A DNA stretch of 64,000 nucleotides from Chamaecyparis obtusa (lineage: Eukaryota; Streptophyta; Pinopsida; Cupressales; Cupressaceae). The translations under genes and the position numbers were made by a program. The notes under the pieces were generated by a model. The model was not told where the DNA came from. It saw only the letters and a list, made by a program, of their open reading frames with translations, and ran no database searches. The DNA lies in the NCBI GenBank assembly GCA_027943335.1, contig BSBK01014879.1, positions 1 to 64,000 on the forward strand. Direction: 5' to 3'. Numbering within the stretch: the first letter of the stretch is position 1; each line of letters opens with the position of its first letter. Positions 36,088-48,617 of the stretch are shown here, piece after piece.

Positions 36088-36299
36088 TTATCCTTCTACC
36101 TTCTATCCTTTTTCCTCATTTGCCTATTTCTCCTATCTTCCAACCTCACTCGCTTTACATAAAACTTTATCCTCCATTTTTCACTTCCATCTTCCTTTCC
36201 CTATCAGCATTTTTAAGCATATCATTTTGAATCCTTGACATATCATGATTTTATCCTTTCAAGAAGCATTATCTAAAAAGTTTGCCTTCTTCCAAGAAA

Positions 36300-37250
36300 T
36301 ATAAAATTCAAAAAAATAGAAAAAAAAATTAAAAATAAAAATAAAAATAAAAATAAAAAATAAAAAATGTGCCATGGTGAAAACCTGGAAACAGGCACTT
36401 TGGTAGCAAAAGTAAAGAGAAATAAATTCATCCTATGGTGAAAACCACTCCCTTGTGGCACTTTAGATAAGTACCATGATGAAAACCTAGCAATCAGGCA
36501 TCATGCATAGTTCTTCTACATGTTTCATCCATTCCATTCCATCTTTGATCTTGACAATGTTGAACTATACACAAACATTTGGCTATCTTGTGAGCTATCT
36601 TAAGATGATCTTGTTTTCAATCTTTTCGTGTTTAGCCTTCACTTTCATTTTTCCTCCATTCATTCTGGCCTTTCACTATCCTTTTCCCCTTTGGTCTTGA
36701 TCTAATAAAAAGAGTAATACACGATGCTATGAAGTCTCTTGACATGTCTACTCTTTTGAACTTCATCCTTTCCTTCTTTGGCATTATGCTTTTGTGACTT
36801 ATCCTATGCTAGCTTTTCATTGCTTATCCAAATGTGCTTTGCATGACAATTTTTCCCTAGCTTGGGTACTCTTGAGGAGTTTGACCTTGAAGATTTCTTC
36901 CCTCCATTCACTTTCATTCTCCTTTCCTCCACCAGCTTGCTTATCCATCTTGTTTTCCACCTTGCTAGACATTGGGACTACACGATGTGATCTTGCTCAT
37001 GAGTTTAATGCCCGTTCTATCTGGGGGCATCCTTTGTACATATTTTATGATCCTAAAAAAATACCAAAAGAATTAATATATGATGCTGAAAAAATCTTAA
37101 AAAGCATATAAAGTCCTGAAAAAAAGAGCATCTTAGTGAAAACCTAGCAATAGGCGCTTTGATGTCTCATAAAAAAATTAAAAATTAAAAAAAAATTTGC
37201 AATAAAATCCCAGTGGTGAAAACTTGGAAACAAGCACTACTTGAGGCTTT
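36300..37250 (+). repeat. Dispersed GAAAACC repeat in element D
   Basis: Five copies of a phrase like TGGTGAAAACCTGGAAACAGGCACTTTG at 36373, 36435, 36477, 37134 and 37204. Each can pair CCTGG or CCTAG with a following AGGC block. A-rich tracts (AAAATAAAAAT) lie between. 36088-38869 otherwise has no supportable gene. Confidence 0.6.
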
Positions 37251-38699
37251 TGCACCCCTATTTGTTAGCATGCATCCTCGACACTTAGCCACTTTCCATC
37301 ATGCCTTGATCTTATTTTCCTTGGTCTGGAATTGGTCTTTGTCTTTGTCTAAGGGGCATACCTGTTAGCATTGGTCCTTTAGGTGTGTTTGTCTCTTGGG
37401 GCATTTCACAACAGGTATTTTTCAACACCACCCCAAACTGTGTTTTTTAACACTACCCCTGCGTCGAGTGTTTCTTAACACTTATCAGATGTCTTACCCA
37501 ATAGTCTAAGTATGATGCAATATTTCTCATTTGCAGATGTGATAACGAGAGTCTGACTCTATGACCAACACACACGAACTTAAACAATCAATTCACTTGA
37601 GATATGGTGACTTTACTTTTCTTTGTGTGCTGTCTATGAGAATTTCTTTGATGAGTGGTCTCTCCCTGAGAAGTTTTCGATGATGCATAGCTAGAAGACT
37701 GAGGGTATGAGAACATGTTTTCTTTCTTTATCTACTTATGAGTATATTTTGTTGATCCTAATTGTCATGAGCATTTATGCTGGTCTTACTTGACACTATG
37801 GATTCACAAGGTATTATCCTTGACTGTTTTGCGAGTGCATGCTTCTAGTTATCCTAACTTTCATGTGTCTTGATACAAGCATAATCTCACCATATCAAGA
37901 TTTAGGTAATCTCACTGCATTAGTCATCTTGACCTCCATGTCTTTGATGCCTAAGTGGGATTTTCACATTTCTATCTGATATAGATCATATTCATATCCA
38001 CATAGTTATGCTAGTGTGCATTGTATGATCTTACGATGCTACCAATAATGCTCGATGATGATAATTAGATGTCTATAGGTGTTGTGACCTTGCAAGTCAA
38101 CCACTTTCATAGTAGCTTGCATTCTTAGGTTCATCATAGTTTAGTTTTTGCATCTTACATATGGAGAGAGCTCTCATTTTTATCATCTCCGGACTAGTTG
38201 GTCAACTGTGCTCATTTTCTGATTCTTCTTGATCATATCGTTCATTTTTGGTCTTTCATATCACATTATTTTCTATCCATTTTCAGACTCAAAATCAAAA
38301 TCTGAGTCGTGTTTCCAAGTTTTCTCATTCTTCTACACAGTTGACTGACTTTTTGAGGCATAATTCTTTGATCTTTGATGGAATTTCTTCCTTTTCATGT
38401 CTTTCAAACTTCTAGTCTTTCATTCACCCCTTTTGCTTCCTCTCTCTGAGGTTTGACTTAATCTTTATCCTATATTTTTTTCCATCAAACCTCATCAACC
38501 TGGGGCATATCTTCATTGTTTGATGGTTATCCTATCATTGTTCATCCTTCAATTATGATTTATTGTGACTTGATCAGGTTTATCAATCTTTTGTTCTCCT
38601 TTATCTGATTTCGATTTCGATTCCGAGGGGGCAGTACCTATCAGCTTTAATCTTTGATTCAACTTTATCATTTAGCTCAGCTTGAGATTCTTACCTCTT

Positions 38700-38869
38700 A
38701 TTTTGGATATGATCCTGAATTGACCTCATGTCCAGAATCTTTTGTTTATGTTTGTCCAGATGTGATCCCAAATCGACCTCACATCTGAGTTGTTTTGTGA
38801 TCCCAGATCTATCTCACATTTCAATTCTTCTTTGACTGGATGTGTTCCCAGATCGATCACACATTAGTC
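38700..38869 (+). repeat. Short tandem repeat before the D polypurine tract
   Basis: Three or four imperfect units with TGATCCCAGATCGACCTCACAT. The last unit ends a few bases before the polypurine tract. Confidence 0.6.
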
Positions 38870-38882
38870 AAAAAGGGGCAAA
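38870..38882 (+). promoter_or_regulatory. Element D polypurine tract
   Basis: AAAAAGGGGCAAA directly before the 3' LTR. Confidence 0.75.
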
Positions 38883-39977
38883 TGTATGCACCCTAAAATG
38901 GTCGCTTAGACTTTGGGCCCCATTTCTGCAATTTATCAAATCCCTGAATCAATATTTTCAAAAATCAACATTTTTCAAATATATCAATTTCCTTGATCAA
39001 ATCATAATCAATTCAATATTTCCTAAGGTTTGAGCCTTATTTAATTTAAAAGAGAATAAAAAATAAAAATCTTATTTAATTAAGAGAACATGCTCCCTTT
39101 TAATTAATTAAAAATCTCTTTTAATTAAATAATAAAATCACTTTATCCTAAGCGTTTATTTAATTAAAAGGAATTTCCTCCCCTTTTATTTAAATAAAAA
39201 ATCTCCACTTTTCTTCTTATCCTTGTTGCACAAATAAAGCATTTAATTCTTATTTATGAAGAAAAATAAAATAGAAAATAAAAGAAAAGTACTTTTTGTC
39301 TCACATGGACATAAAGTAAATGCTCAACATAAAGTAAATGCTTCTAATTTTCTTATTGGAGGATATTTGTGCACAAGGATCAAGCTTCTTTTTTTTCTCC
39401 ATCGTTGATTAAGTCTTTTGCCTCTTAATCTCCATGGTCCATTGTTTTTCACTTCCTATAAAAGAAGAGCTCTCTTCCTCATTTGCACACACTATACATA
39501 CTTGAATTATTATGCTACAGGTTTTCTAAGTCATTGAAGCTTTTGGAGATATTCTTGCATCAAGTTTTGAATATTTGGAGCATCATTGGCATTCATCTTG
39601 CATCTACATCACATCCTAGCTTGCATCATAGTTACATTATCATGATATCATTTCCTTTCATGTTTTAGATTAATCTCACATAGTTTAATTAGAGGGTTTG
39701 TAACTCTTTCATTTCCATTTTCATAGCTTAATTGCATCTTCATTCTCATAAGATTAATTTGCATTCTCATATAGATTTGCATAGCATTGCATTCATTTGG
39801 AATCTCTCATTGTGTGGTTGACTAGCAAGGTCATGAGTTTATAGCTCTAGCTGAGAGCAATTTTACAAATCTTGCAACTCCATGCATAGAGAGCTATGGA
39901 TCGATTTGTTAGGGCTCATTGTTGAGCAACGTTTCATGTAATGATTCATAGAAGTGTGGTCACTTTTGATCCATACA
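38883..39977 (+). repeat. Element D 3' LTR
   Basis: Matches the 5' LTR with few differences, mostly in the first 70 bp. Ends CATACA followed by ACTAG. Confidence 0.9.
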
Positions 39978-39982
39978 ACTAG

Positions 39983-40225
39983 AAACTAAATAATTATACA
40001 ATAGTATGCTGTGATATTTTCTTACACTCAGATAATACAAGGAGGCTGTTGTATATATAACCTTTCAACAGACCTCTAGAATGTTCTTCAAAGACTACGG
40101 TGAAGGAGATAGAGGAAAATTCTAGAGTTTTTTGAAATACAGTTGTTACAAGAGAATTCTGGAATGTGTATTAAATGCTTAACTACTGAGGAACACTATG
40201 TAATAAAATAAACATTATTCCAACA
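39983..40225 (-). repeat. LTR K, right part
   Basis: Continues LTR K after element D and ends ATTATTCCAACA in plus orientation, so TGTTGGAATAAT starts it on the minus strand. Total LTR length without D is about 320 bp. Confidence 0.7.
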
Positions 40226-40236
40226 CCCTCCTATAG
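40226..40236 (-). promoter_or_regulatory. Polypurine tract of the K Copia unit
   Basis: On the minus strand CTATAGGAGGG directly precedes TGTTGG of LTR K and follows the Copia coding remnant. Confidence 0.7.
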
Positions 40237-40239
40237 TGT

Positions 40240-41240
40240 TTATTTGGAGAGGATTGGAACCTCCTTGAGCTGTAACAAGTCTTTGATTTTAACAAATTTT
40301 ACAATAGGCAGTGCTTTTGTAAATATGTCAGCAACTTGATCCTTTGTTCCACAAAATTTTAGTTCTACCTCTTGTCTTTCAATTAAATCATGAACAAATT
40401 GATGATGTACTTATATATGCTTAGACCTAGCATTATACACAACATTTTTTGCAGCTTAATAGTGCTTTGATTGTCACAAAATATTATTGTAGGAGCATCT
40501 TGTGGATGGTGGATTTCTTCAAGTAGTCTTCTAAGCCACAATGCTTCTTGAGATTCCTTTGATGATCCAATATATTCAGCCTCTGTAGATGAGAGTGATA
40601 CTATTGATTGCTTCTTGCTGCTCCAAGAGATTGGTCTTGATCCAAGATGAAAGATGTACCCTGAAGTTGATTGTCTATCATCAATATCACCTACATAATC
40701 AAAATTTGTATAGCCAACTAAAGTAGGCTCTCCTCCATACTCAATGCCAAGCTGATAAGTACCCTTAATGTATTTTAGTATTCTTTTGGCTACTTTCCAA
40801 CGTTCAATGTGTGGATCTTCCATGTACCTAGATACAATACCAATTGCATATGCAATATCTGGTCTAGTTATAGTAAGATACAATAGACTTCCTACAAGTT
40901 GTCTATACAACTTTCCATCCACCTTCTTTTGAGTAGAGTTAGCACTCAATTTTAGTCTTGCTTCACATGGTGTATTAGATGATTTACAATCACTCATTTT
41001 AAATTTTTCCAATACATCAAGAGCATATTTAGCTTGAGAAAGCATGATCCTTCCTTCTTGCCATACTTTTATACCCAGAAAATAATGCATCAATCCTAGA
41101 TCAGTTATTTCAAAAGCTTGTTTGAGTTGATCTTTGGTTATTTCAATATTATGTGTATGATCTACTGTAATGATCAAGTCATCCACATATAATACAATAA
41201 TAACAACTTTATCATCACTATATTTCACATACACATCTAG
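40240..41240 (-). pseudogene. pol: Copia reverse transcriptase and RNase H remnant
   Basis: Open from 41234 to 40383: YVKYSDDK, then IIVLYVDDLIIT with the Copia YVDD active site. LGMxxFLGI-like and RQLVGSLLYLTITRPDIAYAIG blocks follow, then RNase H with DDRQSTSGYIF, SWSSKKQSIVSLSSTEAEY and FCDNQSTIKL. A one-base frameshift after KLQK leads to NARSKHI, QFVHDLIERQ and DQVADIFTKALP, the normal Copia C-terminus, which ends near the polypurine tract. In RNase H the first Asp (usual SDADWAG) reads TNFDYVG. Gag, protease, integrase and the RT front are missing; the 5' break adjoins an inverted LTR end. Confidence 0.88.
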
Positions 41241-41434
41241 ATTGGGTTTGGGTTTCCAATATAGTATCAGAGCCCATGGTAGAAGATTTTAGAGAGTCTA
41301 GAGAGGAATACTTGATTCAATCAGATTCAATTTAGAAGATCTTGCTCAATCTGATTGAGCTTCATTCAACTTGATTCAATCTGAATGAAGCTCAATCAGA
41401 TTGAGAAAGATCTTCTAAATTGAATCAAGTCTAC
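41241..41434. repeat. Inverted leader repeat (palindrome)
   Basis: 41241-41262 is an LTR end in plus orientation (GGGTTTCCAATA), followed by TAGTATCAGAGCCC (primer site) and about 85 bp of leader. This folds back on the opposite-strand leader at 41377-41434. The arms pair over about 47 bp, for instance AGATCTTGCTCAATCTGATT with AATCAGATTGAGAAAGATCT, with one 10 bp direct duplication and a loop of about 17 bp. Confidence 0.75.
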
Positions 41435-43933
41435 CTCTTTGTTGGGAGTTCCCTTTGATCTTCAACTTGCATATTTATACTCTAATGGATAACTTTAATA
41501 CAACTTTGACTCTATCACCACTCCAAAGTCTACAAGGAAGAAGGCTAGTTAACAAGGATCAACAATGAGATCATCCTACACTTTGAGCCTTAATTCTTAG
41601 GTGGGTGTACCCTTGACTCACTTCTCCAAAGGAGTCTCAAAATAGTATACAACTATATCCCTTTACTACTTGATTGAAAGATTTTATCATTTGAATGTGT
41701 GTGTGATTGATGATGATGGACCACTTCCAAAGAATAAATCAATGCTTTATCCCAGGGCAAAGAGTCACCTAATGACATATATCAACTAAAACCTTAATTC
41801 AAATACATATGAACTTAGAGTAAGTGCTTTTCTTATTACTCCCCTCACTCTCAAACCTGACCATCAAATTCCAATCCAACAATGAACCCACTGAAATCAC
41901 CCTAAAGGCTTTAATCCTAACCTTGTTAGGAACTCCAAGTTGATCTCACAATACTCTTTGTTTACCATATGGTAATCCTCTTTGTGACCTTAACGTATAT
42001 GAATCCACAATCAGAACAAGAAGACAATCAAAAGTTTGAGACAAGAATTCAAGTATATTCTCATTAACTTTCAGAATCAATACATTACCAGGGCAACAAA
42101 ATGCAAAGAGAAACAAAACCCTGAAAACAAGCTCTCCTTGTTTAGTATAATACCATCAACAATTAGGGACCAAAACAAAAGTTTTGGAACCCTTACCAAA
42201 TAAAAAATGCTACCACTTATACCCCTAGTCAATTTGGAATCCTCAAAGAGGATGCATTAAGCTTCAGGTGACTAGGGTTAGGGTTTCAACCACCCAACCA
42301 ATCAAAAATTACATCAAAAATTATTGCAGGGGAAGAAACACAGGAAACTTAGAGAAAATGAATCTCAAACAAATTTGCAATCATCAAAATCTACGAGAAT
42401 AGTACAAAACAACAAGGAATTGCCATGAAAACCAGTCAAATCAGCCACCTGCAAACACACCTCGAGCACAAAGAACATGGAACAAACCCCTACAAATGAT
42501 CATGGAATACCCTGGACCACACTGGAACCACTGGTGCCACCAAACAAATCAAATCTGGCCATGAAAGCATTCAAAACCAGTCCTTTCTATCACTGAGAAA
42601 CCCTCAAAAATTTGAATTTGAACTACAACGGTCACATTCATGGCGCTTGCAATGCATTAGCGGTCAATATTTAAATTTAGATCAACTTTAAGTCATGACC
42701 ATTTGATCCCTTCATTTCATGGGCTTTATGACTTTAACTCACCTAGACACCTCGGGTTAACTCTCAGTGAACTGGTGACAAAGGAAATCCTAGTTCGCGA
42801 AATGAAAATACTAACCCACCTTTAACCCCATGACTTAATGAACAAAAGAAAATGGCTAACCCCGATCTTTATTTAGCGAACTGGTGACTGAAGGTTTTCA
42901 CCAGTTCGCAAAGAACTTTATCTATCTGTGAAATGGTTTAGCGATTACGCGAATACACATTCACTAAATTTCCAGTCAATTTAAAGTACCACCATCTCAT
43001 TTCATGAATGAGCGAAAAGCATTGAAATTCATGTCGGGCCTCTAACCTTATTTGTCAGGATTGCCAAACTTTAGACCAAAATCTAGGCCCACCTTCAAGA
43101 AGATTGATGGTTGTCTCATCGTCACATAGCCTTCCAAGATTCTTCTAGATCATAAGACAACCTTTGGATGAAGAATCTTACCCTGCTCTAACAATCCTCT
43201 GACACTGAAAGAGATCAATAGTCATCTTAAGTTCACATGTGTCAGAAAATGCCCATCAAATTACACGCTGACCGTCGATGCTCTACAAGTGTCAGAACCC
43301 ACTGATCCTCAAAAAACCTAGCCCCACTGATAGCATATCTAGTCATTCACCCATGGACCAATCACAGCTCACCAAATCAGCACACCTGGCATGTGGACCT
43401 GTCGCACATTGTCCACTCTAAAAAAGGTAGAATCGATAGATGGTGCATGATCTTAAACCTTTGACACATCCCATAAGATCATGCGCCCATTGTTGATTTT
43501 TTGACAATGTCAGGACCCTCTGACAAGCCTGCAACTCAAGTACAATTGACAACTACAACTGTATTAATACATGGACCAATCATATACCACCATTTGTGCA
43601 TACGTGTCACCTTGGACCCATAGTTTGAAATATTATGTCATCAGGAAAGATCAACGATTGGCATAAGATCTCAAGCTTTTGACACAGTCTATGAGAACTT
43701 ACGCTAATTGTCAAATGGAGATGTTGTCAAAAGACCGGGCCCAGAAAATATTTAACCCAAAACATTAGGAAAAATTAATTGCTGAGACTTAGGCTTTAGG
43801 GAAAAATAGGCACTAAGGACTATAGGAAAAATTAAAGGCCGCCGGGGTAAAACTTAGGAAGAATTCAAATGGGGGCTGACCAAAATATAAAGAACGTGCA
43901 TTTAAAGGTTTTCAAGTGGCTCGAAAAGGTAAC

Positions 43934-45851
43934 TGTTACCCAAATTTCCAAGTCTCATACAGATTTGGCCAGATCTATCTCAAGGTCTCTGTTTTTGCCT
44001 TGCCAATCATCCCTAAAATTTTCATGGTTTTAGGTCTTGTTTCCTGGCCTCTGCAAATTGCTTTGTTCCCTGGTCTACAGCTAAAAGATTTGAAAAAGTA
44101 GCCGTTAATTCACGTGCCCTTAAAAATGACCACTTCATGTGTTAAGTCTCTAGGTTGTCGGGCGAGATCCCTTTTAATATTTCCTTCAAAGCCCAAGTCT
44201 TCCTAGAAAATATTTCCTCCTGACCTTCCCTTTTAACTTGTGGTTATCACATGTTCGTAAGGAATATTCTTTGCCATTGCAATCATGTGATAGGATGACA
44301 CCTGTCTCAGCGGGCCCAGTTCTCAATTGATATAAGATCCAATAGTGGTCGCATAATCTCATGGAATCTTCTGATCCCATGCGATCATGTGATATTCGTT
44401 AGATCTGCTTTATTGCTAAGTATCTGGTAGTGGGTCCTCAAGTGGTGATGTGTTCATTTTTTAGTGGCTGATCGGGTGATGATAGGGGTTTCGGTGGGTC
44501 TGATGGTCAAAGAATCTGTAGAGGCCCCATTTGATCCAAGATCAACGATTGTCGCATGATCTAATAGGATCTTCCATTCCCATGTGATCATGCGACCACC
44601 ATCTAATGAAGGGACCAAATTCTTTTGACTTTTGAGGTGTCAGTCAACTATGATGTGCTCATTTTCTATTGGCTCTTGCCTAGTGATGAGGCCTTTGTCT
44701 TTTTCAAAAGGAGGTCGGTTGCAGTTGGAAAGGTGATGCAGAGATCTAGGTAGCTATTTTGGTGGATTTTCCTTTTGAGAGTACCAGATTTGATAGTTAT
44801 TGTGGCATGAGTTGTAGAGAGGTAGTTGGATCGAGATTGCTTGTCTACAGGTTGATTTCAGTATAGGGATGGGAACTCCAGGACATATCTAATTGGTTGA
44901 GATGTTTTCATGTACATTTATGATCAGACTTGATAGGTTTAGGGTTGGATTATTCTACTACAAATCTTTGTAACCCTAATTGAGATTTTTTGCTCCTACC
45001 TATGTGCATGAAGGAGATGTATATATTGTATTTTTGGAGCCTTAGTGCGGAGAGAGTTCACATTTTGTAAAGAGAAAAAATATCTTTTCTTAGAAGGCTA
45101 TTTGAGATATTTTTTTGTCCTCTAGTTTTCTACATTCTGTAACCTCCCATTGATAATTCAGATATTGAAGGTGTTTTTGTGACATTCTTCATGTCCCTAT
45201 GCCTTCTTGTGTGAGTTATTTCTTAATGAATTTAGTATTTACATGCTTCTTAGTGATATCTTAGGATTCTTGATCCCTCTTTCTTTCTGAAATTTTGTGT
45301 ATCATTGTGGATGATTTGATGTGAGTGCCTTTGTGGGTATATTTCAACCCCGTAACAATCTTGTCTCATTCCTATACCTACTTGTAGGGGTGAATGTTTT
45401 TTTGCAGGTCATAGATTGTTGTCTAAATCCAAAGGGTATTATTGTTTGTGAAAGAATATCTCTTTCCCTGAATAGCTCTTTTCAACTACAGACCCTTCTA
45501 TGAAGTACTTATACAAACCTATTTAGTGAGTTGTGGTCTCCTAGACCTAAGTCTATCCATTGATTTCATCTTTTATACTGTAATTCATACCATATTTTGG
45601 GTGTATCACCTAGTAGGATAGTTTTCTTTCAGTCATTTCCCTTACAAGAATTCCTTCTATCCCTTTCCCTCAAAAGATTTACTTTTCTGTCAAGAAGAAA
45701 ATTAAGGTGATTATCCAAGAGGAACCAGCCTAGAACCTAGAGGTCTCATCTTAGTTAGCATAGGTCCCACACCTGGAGATGATTCCTGTGTTATAATAGG
45801 TTATCAAGACTATGAGAGCTTGAGACAAGGGTGCAAACCTAGTGTATAACA
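43934..45851 (+). repeat. Element F 5' LTR
   Basis: Starts TGTTACCCAAATTTCC, ends GTGTATAACA. It lacks a block of about 75 bp near 44104 that is present in the 3' LTR (48786-48865, around ACCCTAAAAACCCTAGGCC). Hairpin units lie at about 44250-44295, 44347-44392 and 44553-44597. Confidence 0.9.
45020..45027 (+). promoter_or_regulatory. Possible TATA box of the F LTR
   Basis: TATATATT followed by GTATTTTTGGAGC. The same context recurs in the F 3' LTR near 49780 and in the G LTR near 55823. Confidence 0.4.
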
Positions 45852-45855
45852 ATTC

Positions 45856-45874
45856 TGGCATTCCAGGTGGGACC
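45856..45874 (+). promoter_or_regulatory. Element F primer binding site
   Basis: TGGCATTCCAGGTGGGACC four bases after the LTR. Position is right; the tRNA was not identified. Confidence 0.5.
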
Positions 45875-46161
45875 AACAAAAGAAGTTCATTTTTTGAAAG
45901 ATTATGTTATCTCTGATATGTTGATAACATACTACAGACCTAGAAGAGGTCATTCTGCTGCATATTTGGTGACTCTGGAAGGTCTACTCTTTTCAAAGAT
46001 CAGGTGTTGGTATTATTCAAATCTTTCATATTCAAATTCTATTTGATTACATAGTACAGACCTTAGAGAGGTTAGTATTCGGGTACATCTAGCAGCTCCA
46101 TGGATGTTAAGAAGAGTGACCCAATTTCTGATAGAGCTTATGAAGACAATAGACCCTTCTG

Positions 46162-48402
46162 ATGGAAAGACAATTTGCATTTGCACCCTTTAATCAGGTT
46201 AGCCCATTAAATTTTTCCCAACACCATGATGTGCCCTTGGCAGCACTAAAAAGTATACCTAATTTCATAGGTGAAGGACAAACTATAGCTTTTGAGCACA
46301 TAAGAGATGTGACTACTATCTGTAGCATACACATCTTAGAGGAGGATGCTGCCACCAAGTTGTTGGCTGCCTCTCTCAAAGGTAAGGCTCTTGAATGGTT
46401 CAGGACTCTAGCAGTTGGCTCCATTACTGCATGGGATAGACTTGGAGACCTCCTTAGAAAATACTTTGAGGATGATTCAGACTCTTTGTCTCTAGTAGAG
46501 AAACTCCAAACCATGAGGAGAGATCCTCGAGAATAGATGACTGATTTTAATGGTAGATTCCTCAAAACATGGAATAGGATTCCAATTAATATAAGGCCTT
46601 CAGTAGATTGTTCTTTCCTTTATTTTTTGAAAGGCCTAACTAGTGATATATCTGTCATGATTCAATCTTTAGGAGGTACTTCATTACCTCAAGCTTTTGA
46701 TTTAGCTGTAAAGGCAAAAAATTGTTTAATCCAGGCTGGCATGATAACCCCAAGGCCACGCATGCCTATCTCTCCCAATCTTCTGCCCACTATACCTCTG
46801 CAAATACCTCCATTTACTCTCATGCCTTGATTAATATAACCTCAAGCCAGCACTAGTTATGGGAGGTCCATAGGTGACCCTTCTCAAGAGCTACTCAAAT
46901 TGAGAAGTGATCAACAAATAATAAACAAAGAGATGATGAGCCTGTTGTAGGCTCTAACCAAAGAGTTGATCAATGTAAAAGGGTAGAGTCTGGAGGATGG
47001 ATCACTTTATGAACAACAAGATCAGAGCCCTAACTAGTAGTGCCAAGTTCAGGAACAACTATATCAAGAGGATAGGCTGCAATATCAAGAAAAGCATCAA
47101 AGTAAAAGGGAGGACTTGGTAAAGAGGCCTTTCCATCCATATAATCCGGTCTGGAGAACATTCCCAATACAAAACATCAAAGCAGCTGGTAGTCACGTGA
47201 ACCCATTTTTTGGGAAGGAGGCTGAGGATTTTCCACTTGTTCTCTTGAACTATGAACTTTCTGATGGAGAAAGGTTTGAAGTGTTACAACAGAAGATAGT
47301 GGCCTCTCAAGCACATTCCCCTAAGGATGGGATGCAACAAGTGACCAGACAAGAGACTCACAAAGTCCAAATCCCAAGCTCCTTTCTTGGTAAGTCCACT
47401 GACACTTTTGTTGAATTTCCAAGCTTTAGAATTTCTCCTCCAGTTTAGAATCTTAGTCAACAGGAGCCCAATCTCCATGCATTTTTAGTGCCCATTCATG
47501 ACCCTATCTCAAATTTCCAACCAGTTCATCCTATTCCTATAAATGAGATACCTAAAATGTTCAATTTTCTAAATGATAATGACCCTATCCTACAGCAAAT
47601 AAAGCCCTATAAGCCAATTCTTAAAGAGTCCACTACACCTCAAGAACTTTTAGGCCACTAGGAAGAGGATGATTTTTGTCTTTTAGGTACACTTTTACCT
47701 AATAATCATGAGGAGTAGGTAAGGCTATTACATCAAGATGGATTAGAGCAATCAGATCGGGATAAGAAAGAAAGTGAGGGAGAATTTAGGCAGGTCTACA
47801 ATAAAGTGGGGGAGGAATCTAAGGAATAATATTTCTTGGACCATGAGGAGGGGCCAATGATTGTCAAGAATATGAGAGATTTTGATACCTTTGATGAGCT
47901 GTTGGATGTTCCAACTGATGAATAGGATGGTTTGCTAACTATAGAAGAATAAATATTATGGTAGACTATCATGGATGGACATAATTTTTATCATCTTACT
48001 GAAGTTATTAATGAGATTTATCCTAATAGTAGCAAAGGGAGCCCCAATTTCATTCTTTCCAGGGGTTGCCCCTTAAAGTACTTAGCAAGAATGGAGGCCA
48101 GAAGTAAAGAACCAGTCATGTTTGTGTCCAAACATGAGTGTTCAAATGAAGCTAAAGCTGAAGGTGAACATATAGTTTGGCAAGGACAAGCTCAACTCAC
48201 TTATCCACCCTTGGGTAATGAAAATAGGAATTTGATGGTGGAGGTGAGTCAATTTGTTTATGTCTTTAAAGAGGAAGTGCATCGGTTCTTCACACAATTG
48301 TGTGTACTTCATTCCTTATTTTCCATCATCATGCATGTAAAATATTGTATCCTAATGAGGAAAGGTAGCTATTTCAGCCCACCAATGAATGGTTTTGTTT
48401 GA
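46162..48402 (+). pseudogene. gag: Element F gag with acidic extension
   Basis: One uninterrupted frame register of 747 codons with about a dozen stops. It starts MERQFAFAPFNQ like G gag and has FIGEGQTIAFEHIRDVTTICSI, KALEWFRTL and SITAWDRLGDLLRKYF, then TAG at 46534 and NGRFLKTWNRIPI, IQSLGGTSLPQAFDLA. Homology to G gag ends at KRPFHPYN (about 47150). The following 400 codons are Gln-rich, then acidic (EEDDFCLLG, DFDTFDELLDVPTDE), then GHNFYHLTEVINEIYPNSSKG, and have no known domain. No zinc knuckle or DSG is seen. The layout, capsid plus acidic tail without enzymes, is the same as in element B. Confidence 0.75.
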
Positions 48403-48617
48403 CCAGGTTTCTGTAACTAGTTAGTTTAGGATAGGTTAGTTTTCCTACTTTCTTCCAAGTTTTCTAGCCTAGTTCCCTATTTTGCAAGAAGTGCCTGTGC
48501 ACAAGTTGTTTCTCTCTGTCAAAATTTTGTGCTCAGTATGACTCCATGCCCAATGAATTTCTCAAGGCCACTGGTTTCCATGTCTAGTAGGCTGACATCT
48601 AGCAGAAATTGCCAAAA

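Larger units (their letters stand above)
29964..39977 (+). mobile_element. Element D, large LTR retrotransposon without pol
   Basis: 10.0 kb with LTRs of 1094 and 1095 bp that agree closely, inverted ends TGTATG/CATACA, and a perfect ACTAG target duplication (29959-29963 and 39978-39982). A primer site and a polypurine tract are adjacent to the LTRs. The 7.8 kb interior carries a minisatellite, one long decayed serine-rich frame (33544-36087) and several short repeat families. I see no protease DSG, RT YxDD, RNase H or integrase signature. It must have used enzymes made elsewhere. Probably Gypsy by its primer site and size; the lineage is not certain. Confidence 0.85.
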
